64,000 nucleotides of DNA from Listeria sp. PSOL-1 (GTDB lineage Bacteria > Bacillota > Bacilli > Lactobacillales > Listeriaceae), in contig NZ_LR760298.1 in NCBI RefSeq assembly GCF_902806445.1, positions 1,240,001 to 1,304,000 of the forward strand, written 5' to 3'. Under the pieces are notes generated by a model. It had not been told where the DNA came from. It did no database searches and worked only from the letters and a program-made list of their open reading frames with translations. The stretch's first letter is position 1. Each line of letters starts with the position of its first letter. This document shows, in pieces, positions 38,901 through 47,023 of this stretch. The position numbers and the translations under genes are program-made.

Positions 38901-40610
38901 TTGCGCAAAAGAAAGGTGCTTTTCTTTCTTGGGATATTCATTCTGCTCGCAGTAAGCTCCCCTAACTACGTTCATGCGGCAAGTATGGATTCAAAAGCAA
39001 CCTATGCTCCTGCTAATATGGCTAATGACCCATGGCAAGGTGGGACAATCACTTTTGATAATACAGCAAACGTTAAAGGCTCCGATATTACTTATAACCC
39101 CATTCTCTCTCAAACAGTTGATTTTGAAATGGTTTGGCAGCTCCCTACTGTTAGAGATGCTAACGCTTGGTTAAATGCACTAAGCAGTCAGTCAAATCTA
39201 AAGCTAGGGGATCAGACCATTCAACTTAGTAAAGATGATTTAGTTGTAAAAGATAATCAACTCGTTTATACCATGAGTACAAAGAAATTTGACTTGCTTG
39301 CTTTATTAAAATGGCTGGCAAATATCCTATTAGGTTCATCGGATGTGAAGATCCAAGCACATTTAGTATTTGATGTTGGGACATTGTCGACTAATGCTAG
39401 CGACTCAGCTTTTACGAAACTATTAACAACTAGCAAACTTCCTCCCACTCAAGATAAGAACCTCCCTATTCACAGCGAATTCTTTAATCGTACAGGAGAC
39501 TTAGAATTACAACAGGATACATCATTTGCTACTTGGAATACTTATATTTCACCATGGAATGAGGAACAAGCAAATAGTGCGTTAAATGGAAAAGAAGATG
39601 ATACGCAAGATGGCGGGCAGACTGAAGTAACAGGGATCGATCGAGTTTTAAATGGGGATACGTATAAAGATCGTCTAGTAGAATTGCCCATTACACAAAC
39701 GATTAATCCAACAGACTACATGCGCACCGTAAATTTGTTCACTAAAGAAGCTATCTTAGGTGATTCTTCTGGTATTAGCGCTGTTTCACCTCCTCAGGTA
39801 ACGGACTCATTTTCTAATGATGCTAGTGGCGCCCCTCAACTTGAACGGAAAACAATTTATTCGTTTAAAGGTCAAGATTCAGATGGAACGGCACTTAGTC
39901 CGGTTCCTATTACTTTCACGCAAAACACCGCGTTAAAATTTGCACTAGACCAAACAGAAGTTTCTACAACAGGGGCAGTTACATTAACCGGTGAATTACA
40001 AACAGAAGGTAAAAACAATCAAATTTATTACCAATTAGAGGATGGCGAGCCTCAAAAGCTAGCAACTTTTGATCAGAGTGAAAAAGAGTTAAAACTTACA
40101 TTACCTGAGTTACCCGTTGGAACCCATTCGGTTACACTAGAAGCGGAAAATGAATATGGGCTTAAACAGCAGCAAACTGTTCGTGTGAATATATTAGAAC
40201 CTGAATTAAATTTAGATGCCGTAACAAGCTCTTTTGATTTTGGTGAAAATTTCATACCTGAACCTGGCGGGAAATTATACAATCAAGAGCCTTTTTCAAT
40301 TCAAGTGACAGATACCTTCCCCTCTCTTCGTAATTGGACGCTATCTGCAATGATTGATTCGCCGTTACAAACAGAAACCGGTGAACAGCTACCAGCAGAT
40401 CTCTACATCAATGATTCTTCTAACCAACCTGTAGAAATCACATCAAACCTTACACCACTTTATCAAAATCAACAAGTCAATCAAGGAAGCATTGAACCTA
40501 TTGATTTCAAAAGCGGTGAAGGCATTTATTTACAAATGAATTCTTCAAATGTAAAAACAGGTCAGCAATACCAAGGAAACATTAAATTCGTTTTACAAAC
40601 TGGACCATAA
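38901..40610 (+). CDS. Large secreted WxL-domain surface protein
   Basis: The 569 residues begin at TTG after AAGGAGGTGAT. A signal peptide covers about residues 1-27 (cleavage after VHAA). A long extracellular region follows, including an Ig-like stretch (about 350-430), and the C-terminal 120 residues resemble a WxL domain: the first motif WTL is at 479-481, but the distal motif reads KFVL (about 562-565) where WxL proteins usually have W-x-L. It likely attaches non-covalently to peptidoglycan with the other products of this operon. Confidence 0.8.
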   Translation: MRKRKVLFFLGIFILLAVSSPNYVHAASMDSKATYAPANMANDPWQGGTITFDNTANVKGSDITYNPILSQTVDFEMVWQLPTVRDANAWLNALSSQSNLKLGDQTIQLSKDDLVVKDNQLVYTMSTKKFDLLALLKWLANILLGSSDVKIQAHLVFDVGTLSTNASDSAFTKLLTTSKLPPTQDKNLPIHSEFFNRTGDLELQQDTSFATWNTYISPWNEEQANSALNGKEDDTQDGGQTEVTGIDRVLNGDTYKDRLVELPITQTINPTDYMRTVNLFTKEAILGDSSGISAVSPPQVTDSFSNDASGAPQLERKTIYSFKGQDSDGTALSPVPITFTQNTALKFALDQTEVSTTGAVTLTGELQTEGKNNQIYYQLEDGEPQKLATFDQSEKELKLTLPELPVGTHSVTLEAENEYGLKQQQTVRVNILEPELNLDAVTSSFDFGENFIPEPGGKLYNQEPFSIQVTDTFPSLRNWTLSAMIDSPLQTETGEQLPADLYINDSSNQPVEITSNLTPLYQNQQVNQGSIEPIDFKSGEGIYLQMNSSNVKTGQQYQGNIKFVLQTGP

Positions 40611-40639
40611 TAATAAAAAAAAGAAAGAGGTTTTTTAGA

Positions 40640-41329
40640 ATGAAAAAAGAAAAAATCATGATAATAAGTAGCGTAGCTTTTTTAGCTCCACTAGTTAGTA
40701 GTCTTACCCTGCCAGTCTTAGTTGAAGCAGCAACCGATAATCAAAACGCAACAACGAATGGAACGGTCTTATTTAAAACAAATGACGAACCTACTCCTCC
40801 AATTGTACCGCCAGTTCCACCAGATGATTCAAGTGATCCAAATGGTGCTGATGATCCAACAAATAACACAGAACCTCTTCGTATTGACATTGCACCGAAC
40901 TTTCACTTTGGAACTTTTAGCGTAGGGACAGGAAACCACACTGCTCAAAATACACGTCAAGAAAGCAATTTACAAGTGACAGATGGACGTGGAACATTAG
41001 CTGGTTGGACTGTTTCTGTTGCAAAAACAGAATTAAAAAACAAGGATGATGTTTTACCTGCTACGCTTCAATTAACACCAGGAACTGTAAAAAATAGTAA
41101 CAAAGAAGCTGTTACTTTAAAAGGCAATCTTACTGCTCCTGTTACAGTAACTACTGCTGCTCAACCTATTTTAGCAGCTGAACAAAATGAAGGTGGCGGT
41201 ACTTATTATCAAAACTTTGATGACAATAAAGCGGAACTTTCTTTTAATAGTGACCAAGCGAAAGTAGGTACTTATACATCTACCATAACGTGGACGCTAT
41301 CTTCTGCCACTCCTGAAGGTGCCCGCTAA
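40640..41329 (+). CDS. Small WxL-domain surface protein
   Basis: The 229 residues carry a signal peptide (about 1-30), a Pro/Asp-rich linker (50-78) and a complete WxL domain with W123-T-V and the distal ITWTL around residue 218. WxL domains bind peptidoglycan without covalent sorting. Its stop codon directly abuts the next ATG, so translation of the following anchor protein is coupled. GAAAGAGG precedes its own ATG. Confidence 0.9.
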   Translation: MKKEKIMIISSVAFLAPLVSSLTLPVLVEAATDNQNATTNGTVLFKTNDEPTPPIVPPVPPDDSSDPNGADDPTNNTEPLRIDIAPNFHFGTFSVGTGNHTAQNTRQESNLQVTDGRGTLAGWTVSVAKTELKNKDDVLPATLQLTPGTVKNSNKEAVTLKGNLTAPVTVTTAAQPILAAEQNEGGGTYYQNFDDNKAELSFNSDQAKVGTYTSTITWTLSSATPEGAR

Positions 41330-42364
41330 ATGGCTTTACTGGTCAAACAAAAATATCTAAAGAGCAGTATAAGTTTCTTACTTTTTTTACTTCTCCTTCT
41401 TTTGTTTCCTTTAACTAGCCATGCAGTGGATTTATCATATGAAGTTAAGCCACACTTAGACCCCCAATCAGGGAAAAAAGGGCTTGATTATTTCTACTCT
41501 GAAGTAAAGCCAAATGAAACGAAAACTTTTTCTTTTGATATTATCAATCATTCAAATTCAGAGGCGCGCTTTAAAGTTCAATTGAACCGCGCCGTAACGA
41601 ATAAAAATGGTTTTATTGATTACAGTATACAAAGTAAAAAAAAAGTACCTCATGATTTTAATCAAATGGTAAATGAACGTGAGCAAGAAGTGACCGTACC
41701 CGCCCAAGGAAAAAAGGAAGTCACATTTACAGTCAAGCTTCCAAAACAAAAATTCCAAGGTATCGTTTTAGGCGGTGTATATGTTACTGAAATAAATACA
41801 GCTTCAGCTAAAGATGCTTCTAACTCCAAATCCGGAATTGGATTTAATCAACAATTAGCCTACGCTATGGCGGTTGTGCTTCAAGAAGAAGTGCCTTATA
41901 AAGGAGGCAGCAAGGTGCAGCTGTACAAGATTCAGCCTACACCAAATGAAGCACAAGCAACACTTAAGCTCGATATGGAAAACATCCGGCCTAACATTTT
42001 AAATAACGTTTCTCTTAAAATGAAAATTTATCGATCAGGAGAAAAGTCAGTATATAAAACATTGCAAAAACAACAGATGCGCTTTGCACCAAGCGACCGG
42101 TTTAAGTTATTTATTCCTTGGTCTGCAGCAGAAATGAAACCTGGTGATTATGAAGTAGATATTGAAGTCACGTCTGGCCAAGAAAAATGGCTATTCAAAA
42201 AGAAATTTTCAATCTCTAAGGATGACAACGCCCTCTTAAAAGCGGAAGGCACACCCTTTGCAGAAGAGAAGTCCCCTTCTATGATCATTTACTGGCTACT
42301 TGGTTTGCTTGCGATCACCGTCATTATATTAGTCATCATTATTTTACGCAGAAAAAGGAAGTGA
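41330..42364 (+). CDS. WxL-interacting protein (DUF916/DUF3324)
   Basis: The 344 residues have a signal peptide (about 1-32, ending SHA), an Ig-like DUF916 domain beginning DLSYEVKPHLDPQSG, a second domain (DUF3324 region, about 170-300), one C-terminal transmembrane helix (about 319-340) and a basic RRKRK tail. Family members bind WxL proteins and link them to the membrane. It sits between the small WxL gene and the LPXTG gene, the expected operon pattern. Confidence 0.9.
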   Translation: MALLVKQKYLKSSISFLLFLLLLLLFPLTSHAVDLSYEVKPHLDPQSGKKGLDYFYSEVKPNETKTFSFDIINHSNSEARFKVQLNRAVTNKNGFIDYSIQSKKKVPHDFNQMVNEREQEVTVPAQGKKEVTFTVKLPKQKFQGIVLGGVYVTEINTASAKDASNSKSGIGFNQQLAYAMAVVLQEEVPYKGGSKVQLYKIQPTPNEAQATLKLDMENIRPNILNNVSLKMKIYRSGEKSVYKTLQKQQMRFAPSDRFKLFIPWSAAEMKPGDYEVDIEVTSGQEKWLFKKKFSISKDDNALLKAEGTPFAEEKSPSMIIYWLLGLLAITVIILVIIILRRKRK

Positions 42365-42369
42365 TTGAG

Positions 42370-42597
42370 ATGACAGAGACAAATACAACGATAAAACTGA
42401 ACCCTAATCCAAATCCTATTGTGGAAAATGGAGATTTGACTGAGGTAGCCACACAAAAAATCGTGCTAACCCCAAGTGAAGCACGTTTACCAAAAACAGG
42501 TGACCAGTCTCTTCCTCCTGCCTTTATTGTTAGTATCGGTTTTCTTTGTATTTTAGCAGTAGTTCTTCGGAAAATAGGTGCTAAATTGATGAACTAA
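42370..42597 (+). CDS. Small LPXTG-type protein lacking a signal peptide
   Basis: The 75 residues carry a sorting signal at the C-terminus: LPKTGD (40-45), a hydrophobic helix (about 51-66) and the tail RKIGAKLMN. WxL loci usually include a short LPXTG protein, but those have an N-terminal signal peptide; this one starts with a hydrophilic MTETNTTIKLNPNPNP. ATG at 42370 follows GGAAGTGAT; a GTG nine bases earlier overlaps the upstream stop. Without a leader it may not be sorted normally. Confidence 0.75.
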   Translation: MTETNTTIKLNPNPNPIVENGDLTEVATQKIVLTPSEARLPKTGDQSLPPAFIVSIGFLCILAVVLRKIGAKLMN

Positions 42598-42663
42598 GCG
42601 ATTTGTTCCTTTGTCATTTTAAGGGAAAGTTATTCTCAAACCACGTACTAGATAGCCGTTTGA

Positions 42664-42717
42664 GACAAATAATCAAGCGACAAGCTTTTTGCTTTCGCTT
42701 GATTTGTCGTGCTTAAA
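42664..42717. repeat. Intergenic repeat copy E as a hairpin
   Basis: GACAAAT(a)ATCAAGCG pairs with CGCTTGATTTGTC; the right half is the repeat core TTTCGCTTGATTTGTCG followed by GCTTAAA. It lies 70 bases after the LPXTG gene and probably ends the WxL operon. CCTAC and T-rich sequence follow as in copies B and F. Confidence 0.75.
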
Positions 42718-42797
42718 AGGACTCCTACCCATTTTATTTTTTTATTAAATTTGATACAATAAACAAGAAGAAAAACTTAAGGACGGGGGCATTTTCG

Positions 42798-43057
42798 ATG
42801 GCTATTAGAGAAAAAATTTTTACAATAAAACACAAGCTATTCAACCTGAAAAAAAATGAAAAACTGCTACAGGGTTGTCCTATAGAAATAAAGATAGACT
42901 CAACGCTTTAGTAAACATAAAAAGTTTAGTATCTGTTGATGAAGTACTAGATGTATTATTAGATGAACATGAAGTCACACTCACTTCTAATGAAAAGCGA
43001 GAATTAAGATCTATAATCTCTATATATGAGAAAAAAGAAAATGACATCTACATGTAG
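42798..43057 (+). pseudogene. Small hypothetical gene split by a frameshift
   Basis: ATG at 42798 follows GGACGGGGGC and opens MAIREKIFTIKHKLFNLKKN, but this frame stops at 42911. From 42860 the -1 frame is open to 43057 with a protein-like sequence (SYRNKDRLNALVNIKSL, VDEVLDVLLDEHEV). Joining them at the A5 run 42859-42863, where one base appears lost, gives about 86 residues. No recognised family. It could be a true pseudogene, a sequencing error or, less likely, frameshift expression. Confidence 0.6.
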
Positions 43058-43108
43058 ATCTATCTACAAATATACTGATTATCTTATAGCTACTATAAAT
43101 AATAAAAT

Positions 43109-43144
43109 CTTAAATACTAGTTTTTGTTATAACTAGTATTTAAG
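43109..43144. other. Perfect 14-bp hairpin downstream of the frameshifted gene
   Basis: CTTAAATACTAGTT / AACTAGTATTTAAG with an 8-base loop. It lies between the frameshifted gene and the glycosylase-like gene; no T run follows, so termination is uncertain. Confidence 0.6.
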
Positions 43145-43198
43145 GTTTATTAAAGAACAAAACTTACTAATACTAATAAACAGAAGGCGGGTTATACT

Positions 43199-43582
43199 AT
43201 GCGTTTGTGGCACGAACAGCTTATTCCATTATTACCTCGTCAACAATTACTTGGGCAACACAGAGAATGTTGTGCCTTAAGAGGTAACGGATGGGGGAAA
43301 TCACACTCCACTGTTAATTATATCTTCACTCATCCTCCTTATCGGTTATTTCAGTACCATAAAAAGGTCATGGACGAGATGACAAAAAGGGGATATGCCG
43401 TGACTTCACTATGGTACAATCCCTATTATCGTGGCAAAAACTGTCCCTCTTACCTTCCAACAGATCTACTTTTATTAAAAGAAACCTCCCCTACTTATCC
43501 AGAACATGACTCTGCCTATTTCAAAGCCTGCCTCGAAAATTTAAGGCAAAAAGGGATTCATATAGCAACCAAAATAACCTAG
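43199..43582 (+). CDS. Pyrimidine-dimer DNA glycosylase-like protein (TIGR02328/Pyr_excise family)
   Basis: The 127 residues begin MRLWHEQLIPLLPRQQLLGQ and continue HRECCALRGNGWG, the hallmark of a family related to T4 endonuclease V. Related enzymes excise UV pyrimidine dimers, but this subgroup is not biochemically characterised to my knowledge. ATG follows AGAAGGCGGG. It is monocistronic, flanked by a hairpin upstream and a small membrane-protein gene downstream. Confidence 0.82.
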   Translation: MRLWHEQLIPLLPRQQLLGQHRECCALRGNGWGKSHSTVNYIFTHPPYRLFQYHKKVMDEMTKRGYAVTSLWYNPYYRGKNCPSYLPTDLLLLKETSPTYPEHDSAYFKACLENLRQKGIHIATKIT

Positions 43583-43641
43583 ACAAGATAAGTCACTTTT
43601 ATCGAAAATAAAGCAAATATTTAAGTAAGGGAGGAGAACGC

Positions 43642-43782
43642 ATGTTGCATATTATTGTCATTTCACTAGCTATTTTATTGCTACTTCAAACAGCTTACTT
43701 TTTTATTCGCAAAAATATAGATATGGGCGTGATGTTTTTGTTTATCACCTTAGCTTTGTTTATTTTGAGTACGATCGGCTAG
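43642..43782 (+). CDS. Two-helix small membrane protein
   Basis: 46 residues with two hydrophobic helices (about 2-20 and 29-45) joined by a basic RKNID turn. It has a strong ribosome site GGGAGGAGAACGC before the ATG. No family recognised. Its 3' end overlaps the end of the convergent DUF6884-like gene by 33 bases, so transcripts would be antisense there. Confidence 0.6.
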   Translation: MLHIIVISLAILLLLQTAYFFIRKNIDMGVMFLFITLALFILSTIG

Positions 43783-44232
43783 CGGTTCTCTTTCTTGAAT
43801 CGCTTTTTTTAATTTTTGCTGCATAATACCAATACCAGATGAGCCAGCAAGTGGTAAGCTGATCTTTATTTTTGCTGCTAAAACTTGCTCCATTAAGGGC
43901 AAATATTTTTTTCCACCAATCATAATGATTTCGGCTATTTTTCGTTGCGCTGTTTTTTCTTGCCAGCTTTTTTTCAAGTCAGCTAAACTGATGGTGTGTT
44001 GATTCACACCATTTAATGTAAAGCGCACATCATAGGTCTTTTTGACCCAATCTTCTGGATATAAAAAGCCGTATTTAGGAGATAAAATCAGATAATCATC
44101 AGGTGAAAACATTTCTGCATAAGTTTTGGCAAGGCAATGAAACGTTCCTGTATAAGCATATTTTGCACGAGTAGGTCCATAGTCTGGATTTTTATCCCAG
44201 ATCTTAGGTTTACCTGATGGAATAATTAACAT
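43750..44232 (-). CDS. DUF6884-like protein
   Basis: 160 residues, no signal or membrane segment. The region YLILSPKYGFLYPEDWV and the N-terminal LIIPSGKPKIWD resemble DUF6884, a group distantly like YaaA peroxide-stress proteins; function unknown. The ATG at 44232 overlaps the GNAT stop by 7 bases, so it is translationally coupled to that gene. Upstream in-frame codons have no ribosome site, and this start has only a weak one, consistent with coupling. Confidence 0.75.
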   Translation of the reverse strand: MLIIPSGKPKIWDKNPDYGPTRAKYAYTGTFHCLAKTYAEMFSPDDYLILSPKYGFLYPEDWVKKTYDVRFTLNGVNQHTISLADLKKSWQEKTAQRKIAEIIMIGGKKYLPLMEQVLAAKIKISLPLAGSSGIGIMQQKLKKAIQEREPLADRTQNKQS

Positions 44233-44765
44233 GGATCTCGCTCTATCTTTCCTGAAAACTCCCACATCATCACTTTCCTCCCTACTTCAATTTTGTCTTG
44301 TTCGCTCAAATGGATAAAACCTGTTTTTTGTAAAACATGAATGGATGCTTGATTTTGTTCATAACAACGAGCGAAAATTCGCTTTATTTCTGCTTGCTTT
44401 GTTAACCAAATCAGCATCGCTTGAAGCGCTTCTTGCATGTAGCCACGACGCTGATATTCTGGAACAATACTATAGCCTAATTCAATTTCCCCTGTCTGAT
44501 CAGGATCACCTTGTCCCCCAATTTCACCAATGATCTTGTTTTCTGATTGTAAAACGATGAGCCTTGTCCACCTAGTCATCCACGGCTTTCTTTGGATATT
44601 CTCTAATACAAAGGGTAAATAGAAAAAGAAATCGATACCAGGCCAATTGGCTGAAACTTGATACCCCGACGTATATTCAAGCTCTTGAATCCCTACTATC
44701 GTTGCCTGAATCATCTTGTATTCATATTCAATTAATAAAAGGCGTTCGGTTTTTAACTTTTCCAT
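44226..44765 (-). CDS. GNAT-family N-acetyltransferase
   Basis: 179 residues of the RimJ/RimL-like GNAT group: ELGYSIVPEYQRRGYMQEAL provides the acetyl-CoA binding region and FARCYEQNQASIHVLQKTGF the conserved end. Target unknown. It forms a two-gene unit with the DUF6884-like gene and is divergent from the ilv leader region. Confidence 0.88.
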   Translation of the reverse strand: MEKLKTERLLLIEYEYKMIQATIVGIQELEYTSGYQVSANWPGIDFFFYLPFVLENIQRKPWMTRWTRLIVLQSENKIIGEIGGQGDPDQTGEIELGYSIVPEYQRRGYMQEALQAMLIWLTKQAEIKRIFARCYEQNQASIHVLQKTGFIHLSEQDKIEVGRKVMMWEFSGKIERDPC

Positions 44766-44852
44766 GTAGCTTCCCTAACTTCCGCTCGATAATTTAATAA
44801 CTTAAACTTAGCAGAAACTGCCAATAAGTTGCAAATTATTTCATTCAGAAGA

Positions 44853-44867
44853 AATTATTTGAAAAAT
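44853..44867 (+). promoter_or_regulatory. CodY-box-like site upstream of ilvD
   Basis: AATTATTTGAAAAAT matches AATTTTCWGAAAATT with three mismatches, about 120 bases upstream of the ilv -35. CodY represses ilv-leu operons in relatives; this site is only a candidate. The rest of 44766-44984 is AT-rich and empty. Confidence 0.35.
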
Positions 44868-44984
44868 ATAAGATAAAAATAAAATTATTCTGATTAATCT
44901 TCTTCTAATGGAGCTAGCGGTAGGTTTTATAAGTAGCTGTATTATGAAAACAATCTAAATAGACGGAAAAATTTTTTATATTAG

Positions 44985-45013
44985 TTGACAGAAGATACAC
45001 AAACGTTTATATT
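44985..45013 (+). promoter_or_regulatory. Promoter of the ilv-leu operon
   Basis: TTGACA, exactly 17 bases, TATATT: a consensus -35 and near-consensus -10, giving a leader RNA of about 290 bases before ilvD. Confidence 0.85.
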
Positions 45014-45072
45014 GTTAATAATATTATTTTTGAAAAAGATAATGAATCTCAAAAAACGAGGAGTTAATGACT

Positions 45073-45120
45073 ATGAAAACCACAATAAATTATAACGTCA
45101 TTACAATTTTATTACTCTAG
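45073..45120 (+). CDS. Branched-chain amino acid attenuation leader peptide
   Basis: A 15-codon frame encoding MKTTINYNVITILLL, preceded by GAGGAG. Seven of 15 residues are Ile, Val or Leu and three are Thr, with three Leu codons directly before the stop. Followed by competing antiterminator and terminator hairpins. Ribosome stalling when these amino acids are scarce would favour read-through. It matches the position and logic of the Rli60 attenuator described in Listeria monocytogenes. Confidence 0.88.
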   Translation: MKTTINYNVITILLL

Positions 45121-45168
45121 AAGGGCTTTGAACACTGTAAGAAATTGCAGTTGTTTGAGTCCTGTTTT

Positions 45169-45224
45169 AAATGGGATTCTTACAAAGCATCCCATTTTTA
45201 TTTAAATGGGGTGCTTTTTCTTTT
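45169..45224 (+). terminator. ilv-leu attenuator (antiterminator/terminator pair)
   Basis: Antiterminator: AAATGGGAT (45169-45177) pairs with ATCCCATTT (45189-45197). Terminator: AAAGCATCCCATTT (45184-45197) pairs with AAATGGGGTGCTTT and runs into T-rich sequence. Both use the segment ATCCCATTT, so the structures exclude each other. A small pause-type hairpin (CACTG/CAGTTG) lies upstream near 45132-45152. Confidence 0.88.
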
Positions 45225-45310
45225 ATCCTGAAAAATGGAAATCAAAATTTATCGGATATTATTTTCCTTTTTCAAAAGATTTATAATAAAAAAGAAATGG
45301 GGTTAAATTC

Positions 45311-47023
45311 ATGCGTAGTGACAAAATAAAAAAAGGAATTGAACAAGCACCTGCCCGAAGTTTGCTACATGCAACTGGACAAATTAGGAAACCGGAAGAT
45401 ATGGATAAGCCATTTATTGCGATTTGTAATTCGTATATTGATATTGTTCCTGGGCATGTCCATTTGCGCGAACTCGCTGATATTGCTAAAGAAGCGATTC
45501 GTGAAGCAGGCGGTATTCCTTTTGAATTTAATACAATCGGTGTAGATGATGGGATCGCAATGGGACATATTGGTATGCGCTATTCTTTGCCAAGCCGGGA
45601 ACTTATTGCTGATTCAGCTGAAACAGTCATCAATGCACACTGGTTCGATGGTGTTTTTTACATACCAAATTGTGACAAAATTACACCAGGAATGCTCCTT
45701 GCTTCCGTTCGGACGAATGTTCCAGCCATCTTTTGTTCTGGGGGGCCGATGAAAGCAGGTCTTTCAAGTGAGGGAAAAGCATTGACACTTTCTTCAATGT
45801 TTGAAGCTGTTGGTGCTTTTAAAGAAGGCTCCCTTTCTAAAGAACAATTTCTTGACCTTGAAGCGAATGCTTGTCCTACATGTGGCTCTTGTGCCGGAAT
45901 GTTTACTGCAAACTCGATGAATTGTTTGCTTGAAATCCTTGGTCTAGCGCTTCCAGGAAATGGGACAACGCTTGCTGTTTCCAAGGAAAGACGGCAATTA
46001 ATTCGCAAATCTGCCTTCCACTTGATGGATCTTGTCAAAAAAGATATTAGACCTCTTGATATCATCACAAAAGAAGCGATTGATGACGCTTTTGCATTAG
46101 ATATGGCGATGGGTGGATCAACAAATACCGTTCTTCATACACTTGCTTTGGCAAACGAAGCCGGAATTGATTACCATTTAAATCAGATCAATGAAATTGC
46201 TAAGCGGGTACCCTATCTTTCCAAAATTGCCCCTTCTTCTGCTTATTCTATGCACGATGTTCATCAAGCCGGTGGTGTTTCAGCTATTATTAAAGAACTT
46301 GTTGATTTAAACGAAGCAATCCATCCGGATCGAATCACAGTGACGGGAAAAACGCTCCGTGAGAATGTTGCAGCAGCTTCCATTAAAAATGAAGCGGTTA
46401 TTCATCCTAAAGAATTGCCCTACAGCCCTGTTGGTGGACTTTCTATTTTATTTGGCAACATTGCACCGGATGGAGCTGCAATTAAAGTAGGCGGCGTCGA
46501 TCCCTCTATTCAAGTCTTCCGCGGTATAGCCATCTGTTTTAATTCCCATGATGAAGCGGTTGCTGCTATTGATAACCATATTGTTAAAGAAGGACATGTT
46601 GTTGTCATTCGCTATGAGGGGCCAAAAGGTGGACCAGGAATGCCAGAGATGCTTGCTCCCACTTCAAGCATCGTTGGACGTGGTCTTGGGAAAGAAGTCG
46701 CTTTAATTACTGATGGCCGTTTTTCAGGAGCTACACGTGGGATTGCTATTGGTCATATTTCACCTGAAGCCGCTAGTGGTGGACCAATCGCTCTCATTCA
46801 AGATGGTGATGTAATTACCATTGATTTATTTAATCGAACATTAAATGCTGAAGTCTCCATGATGGAATTAAACAAGCGACAAAAGGAACTGCCTAACTTT
46901 ACAGCCAAAGTGAAAAGCGGCTATCTCGCCCGTTATGCAGCACTTGTTACATCAGCAAATACTGGTGGTGTTATGGAAATTCCAGAAAATTTATTAAATA
47001 AAAAAGAGGTGGCAGAAAAGTGA
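45311..47023 (+). CDS. ilvD: Dihydroxy-acid dehydratase
   Basis: Dehydrates dihydroxy acids to the 2-oxo acid precursors of valine, leucine and isoleucine. It has 570 residues, with the iron-sulfur cysteines in [10 protein letters not shown] and [19 protein letters not shown]. First structural gene of the operon; its TGA overlaps the ilvB start. Confidence 0.96.
   Translation: MRSDKIKKGIEQAPARSLLHATGQIRKPEDMDKPFIAICNSYIDIVPGHVHLRELADIAKEAIREAGGIPFEFNTIGVDDGIAMGHIGMRYSLPSRELIADSAETVINAHWFDGVFYIPNCDKITPGMLLASVRTNVPAIFCSGGPMKAGLSSEGKALTLSSMFEAVGAFKEGSLSKEQFLDLEANACPTCGSCAGMFTANSMNCLLEILGLALPGNGTTLAVSKERRQLIRKSAFHLMDLVKKDIRPLDIITKEAIDDAFALDMAMGGSTNTVLHTLALANEAGIDYHLNQINEIAKRVPYLSKIAPSSAYSMHDVHQAGGVSAIIKELVDLNEAIHPDRITVTGKTLRENVAAASIKNEAVIHPKELPYSPVGGLSILFGNIAPDGAAIKVGGVDPSIQVFRGIAICFNSHDEAVAAIDNHIVKEGHVVVIRYEGPKGGPGMPEMLAPTSSIVGRGLGKEVALITDGRFSGATRGIAIGHISPEAASGGPIALIQDGDVITIDLFNRTLNAEVSMMELNKRQKELPNFTAKVKSGYLARYAALVTSANTGGVMEIPENLLNKKEVAEK

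Noticed and set aside
42858-42866. Programmed -1 frameshift at GAAAAAC in the small hypothetical gene
   Set aside because: The codon phase is GAA AAA CTG, not the X-XXY-YYZ heptamer, and no clear stimulatory structure follows; mutation or error is simpler.
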